The notes under the pieces: generated by a model
The model's input: the letters and a program-made list of their open reading frames with translations, nothing else
The model's database searches: none
What the model was told of the DNA's origin: nothing
Position numbers and translations under genes: made by a program
NCBI GenBank assembly: GCA_965365345.1
Contig: CBDUBH010000018.1
Span: 1-43,996, forward strand
Source of the DNA: CBDUBH01 sp965365345
GTDB taxonomy: Bacteria > Bacteroidota > Ignavibacteria > Ignavibacteriales > SURF-24
Length of the DNA: 43,996 bases
Direction of reading: 5' to 3'
Shown here: in pieces, positions 42,956-43,996 of the stretch
Layout: each line of letters opens with the position of its first letter
How positions within the stretch are numbered: position 1 is the first letter of the stretch

Positions 42956-43522
42956 ATGAATACAATTTTAGATATTTTAGGCGCATCTGTAATCGGTGGA
43001 TTGATCTTACTGATGGTAATGAATTTCAATCTTTTTACATCTGATGTAAAATTAAATTCCGATGCTGAACTTCAACTTCAAACCAATGCAAAAACTCTTG
43101 CTGAAATTATAAACTATGATCTTAGAAAAGTCGGTTTTAATTATAATGGAACATCTGTAATTACAGCCGATGAAAAGAAATTTACATTTTGGGGCGATAT
43201 TGATTCCAATGGTGTTGCTGATAAAATTTCTTATTATTTAGGCGATACTACAGAAGTTTACGGCACCGAAAATCCGAAAGATAAAATTTTGTACCGCGAG
43301 GTTAACGGTGTAAAACAAGGCGGCGCATCTTTAGGATTGGTTGATTTGAAATTCCATTACAGAACAGCTGAAGGAAATGTTGCCGCAACTTTAGATGAAG
43401 TGAAATATATAGAAGCGGAAATTTGGGTTCAATCTCCATATAAAGTTCATCAAGCTCATACCGGAAAAGATGATTATCTTTTCACTTATTGGGAAATGAC
43501 GATAAATCCAAGGAATATATAA
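42956..43522 (+). CDS. PilW-like minor pilin-like protein without recognisable prepilin site
   Basis: Starts 15 nt after the previous stop and ends 1 nt before the next ATG. The product is 188 residues: a hydrophobic N-terminal helix (MNTILDILGASVIGGLILLM), then LQTNAKTLAEIINYDLRKVG, a stretch that strongly recalls PilW proteins (an amphipathic helix ending in DIRxxG), followed by FNYNG and a beta-rich domain (FTFWGDIDSNGVADKISYYL). No Gly-Phe-type prepilin peptidase site is visible; an acidic Asp6 takes the place where pilins usually have Glu5. In known clusters PilW lies between PilV and PilX, as here. Confidence 0.75.
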   Translation: MNTILDILGASVIGGLILLMVMNFNLFTSDVKLNSDAELQLQTNAKTLAEIINYDLRKVGFNYNGTSVITADEKKFTFWGDIDSNGVADKISYYLGDTTEVYGTENPKDKILYREVNGVKQGGASLGLVDLKFHYRTAEGNVAATLDEVKYIEAEIWVQSPYKVHQAHTGKDDYLFTYWEMTINPRNI

Positions 43523-43523
43523 A

Positions 43524-43996
43524 ATGGGAAAAGCAGTAATTATAATAGTGCTTGGCTTAAGTATGATAGTTGGCGTGTTAATGATGAATTTAAATGCCAA
43601 CACATATCAAGGATTAAGCGCAACCGTGGATTTTTTTGAAAAGACACATGTAAGATTGCTGGCAAATTCCGGCGTTGAAGTTTATCTCGAAAAATTAAGA
43701 CGCGATAAAACATTAAAAGGAAATTTTCCTAATAACAGATTAATGAATGGAACTTACGATATTTCCATTACCGGTCCGGATACTTTAATAAAAGTAAGAT
43801 CACTTGCAAAATATAATCAATTGCAGCATACAACTGTTGTAACCGCAAGAAGAAAAAAATTAGATTTACCTAATGTAAATTCAGCTATGTATATTTCCGC
43901 TTCAAATATAGGATTGAATTTAAACGGAAACTGCGATATTGATGGAAATGATCATAATATAAATGGTTCAGCCGGTCCAAATCCTGCAAAGCCGGG
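43524..43996 (+). CDS. PilX-like minor pilin-like protein, partial (runs off right edge)
   Basis: The frame from ATG 43524 is open to the window end (157 full codons). It starts MGKAVIIIVLGLSMIVGVLM, a membrane helix without a prepilin site, then VRLLANSGVEVYLEKLRRDK, similar to the PilX helix with its AxxGxE element. A domain with YDISITGPDTLIKVRSLA follows, and an Asn/Gly-rich part (NLNGNCDIDGNDHNINGSAG) at the edge suggests repeated turns or a beta-helix. The one-base gap to the previous gene shows tight operon packing. It extends beyond the sequence, so total length is unknown. Confidence 0.72.
   Translation, partial: MGKAVIIIVLGLSMIVGVLMMNLNANTYQGLSATVDFFEKTHVRLLANSGVEVYLEKLRRDKTLKGNFPNNRLMNGTYDISITGPDTLIKVRSLAKYNQLQHTTVVTARRKKLDLPNVNSAMYISASNIGLNLNGNCDIDGNDHNINGSAGPNPAKP

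Noticed and set aside
1..43996. tRNA, rRNA, riboswitch or prophage/integrase genes
   Set aside because: I looked for cloverleaf arms, rRNA-like conserved blocks, known riboswitch cores, integrases and phage structural genes in the gaps and found none that I could support.

Overview
This is an AT-rich bacterial chromosome segment. The gene content points to the Bacteroidota/Chlorobiota side of the tree, most likely an Ignavibacteria-type (Melioribacter/Ignavibacterium-like) free-living heterotroph. The supporting genes are a TonB-dependent receptor with a DUF4249-type lipoprotein, a PorV/PorQ-family outer-membrane protein, a DUF3109 protein next to rpoN, a secreted family often mislabelled 'asparagine synthetase B', paired c-type cytochromes, and many intergenic CATTCCGG..CCGGAATG palindromes. 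The assignment is inference; no rRNA or tRNA gene is present to confirm it.

Layout. 1-3143 (minus): a lipoprotein cut by the left edge, and its TonB-dependent receptor. 3518-6072 (plus): a five-heme-motif cytochrome and a monoheme outer-membrane barrel, a probable electron-transfer pair. 6158-8434 (minus): ergothioneine genes egtB-egtD. 8753-15299 (plus): a small outer-membrane protein, a CBM20-like/7TM/PP2C phosphatase, pepT, a maltose-acetyltransferase-like enzyme and a CDF metal exporter, separated by palindromic repeats. 15300-15725 is a repeat island. 15729-24660: a lipoprotein, a TPM-domain protein, gpmI, a BrnT/CopG toxin-antitoxin pair, porV with a lipoprotein, an FAH-family hydrolase and the GATase1-like secreted protein. 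24878-27984 (minus): clpX behind a TPR protein. 28389-41202 (plus): dnaG, a GH13 amylase-like enzyme, DUF3109-rpoN, a parvulin PPIase, hslVU, an acid-phosphatase lipoprotein and a soluble PAS histidine kinase. 41360-42025 (minus): tonB. 42446 to the right edge (plus): three minor-pilin-like genes.

How the genes fit together. There is one TonB energiser and one TonB-dependent uptake pair, although they lie at opposite ends. Protein quality control is well represented by ClpX, HslUV and a periplasmic PPIase. Several modules are plausibly carbohydrate-linked (CBM20-like sensor phosphatase, acetyltransferase, GH13 enzyme), but they are not adjacent to one another. Genes common to most bacteria are mixed with accessory ones, and nothing suggests a prophage or a large mobile island.

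The most interesting locus is at the right edge. Three consecutive genes look like PilV/PilW/PilX minor pilins in order and body sequence, yet none has a recognisable prepilin-peptidase site. They follow a near-consensus sigma-54 promoter (TTGGCGCG-N4-TTGCA, 42398-42414) whose predicted start lies about 21 nt before the first ATG. rpoN itself is in the window. Other points worth checking are a CX3CH heme motif, a CBM20-7TM-PP2C phosphatase, an Asn/Asp-Asp/Asp metal site in the CDF exporter, and composite palindromic repeats that seem to serve as transcription terminators.
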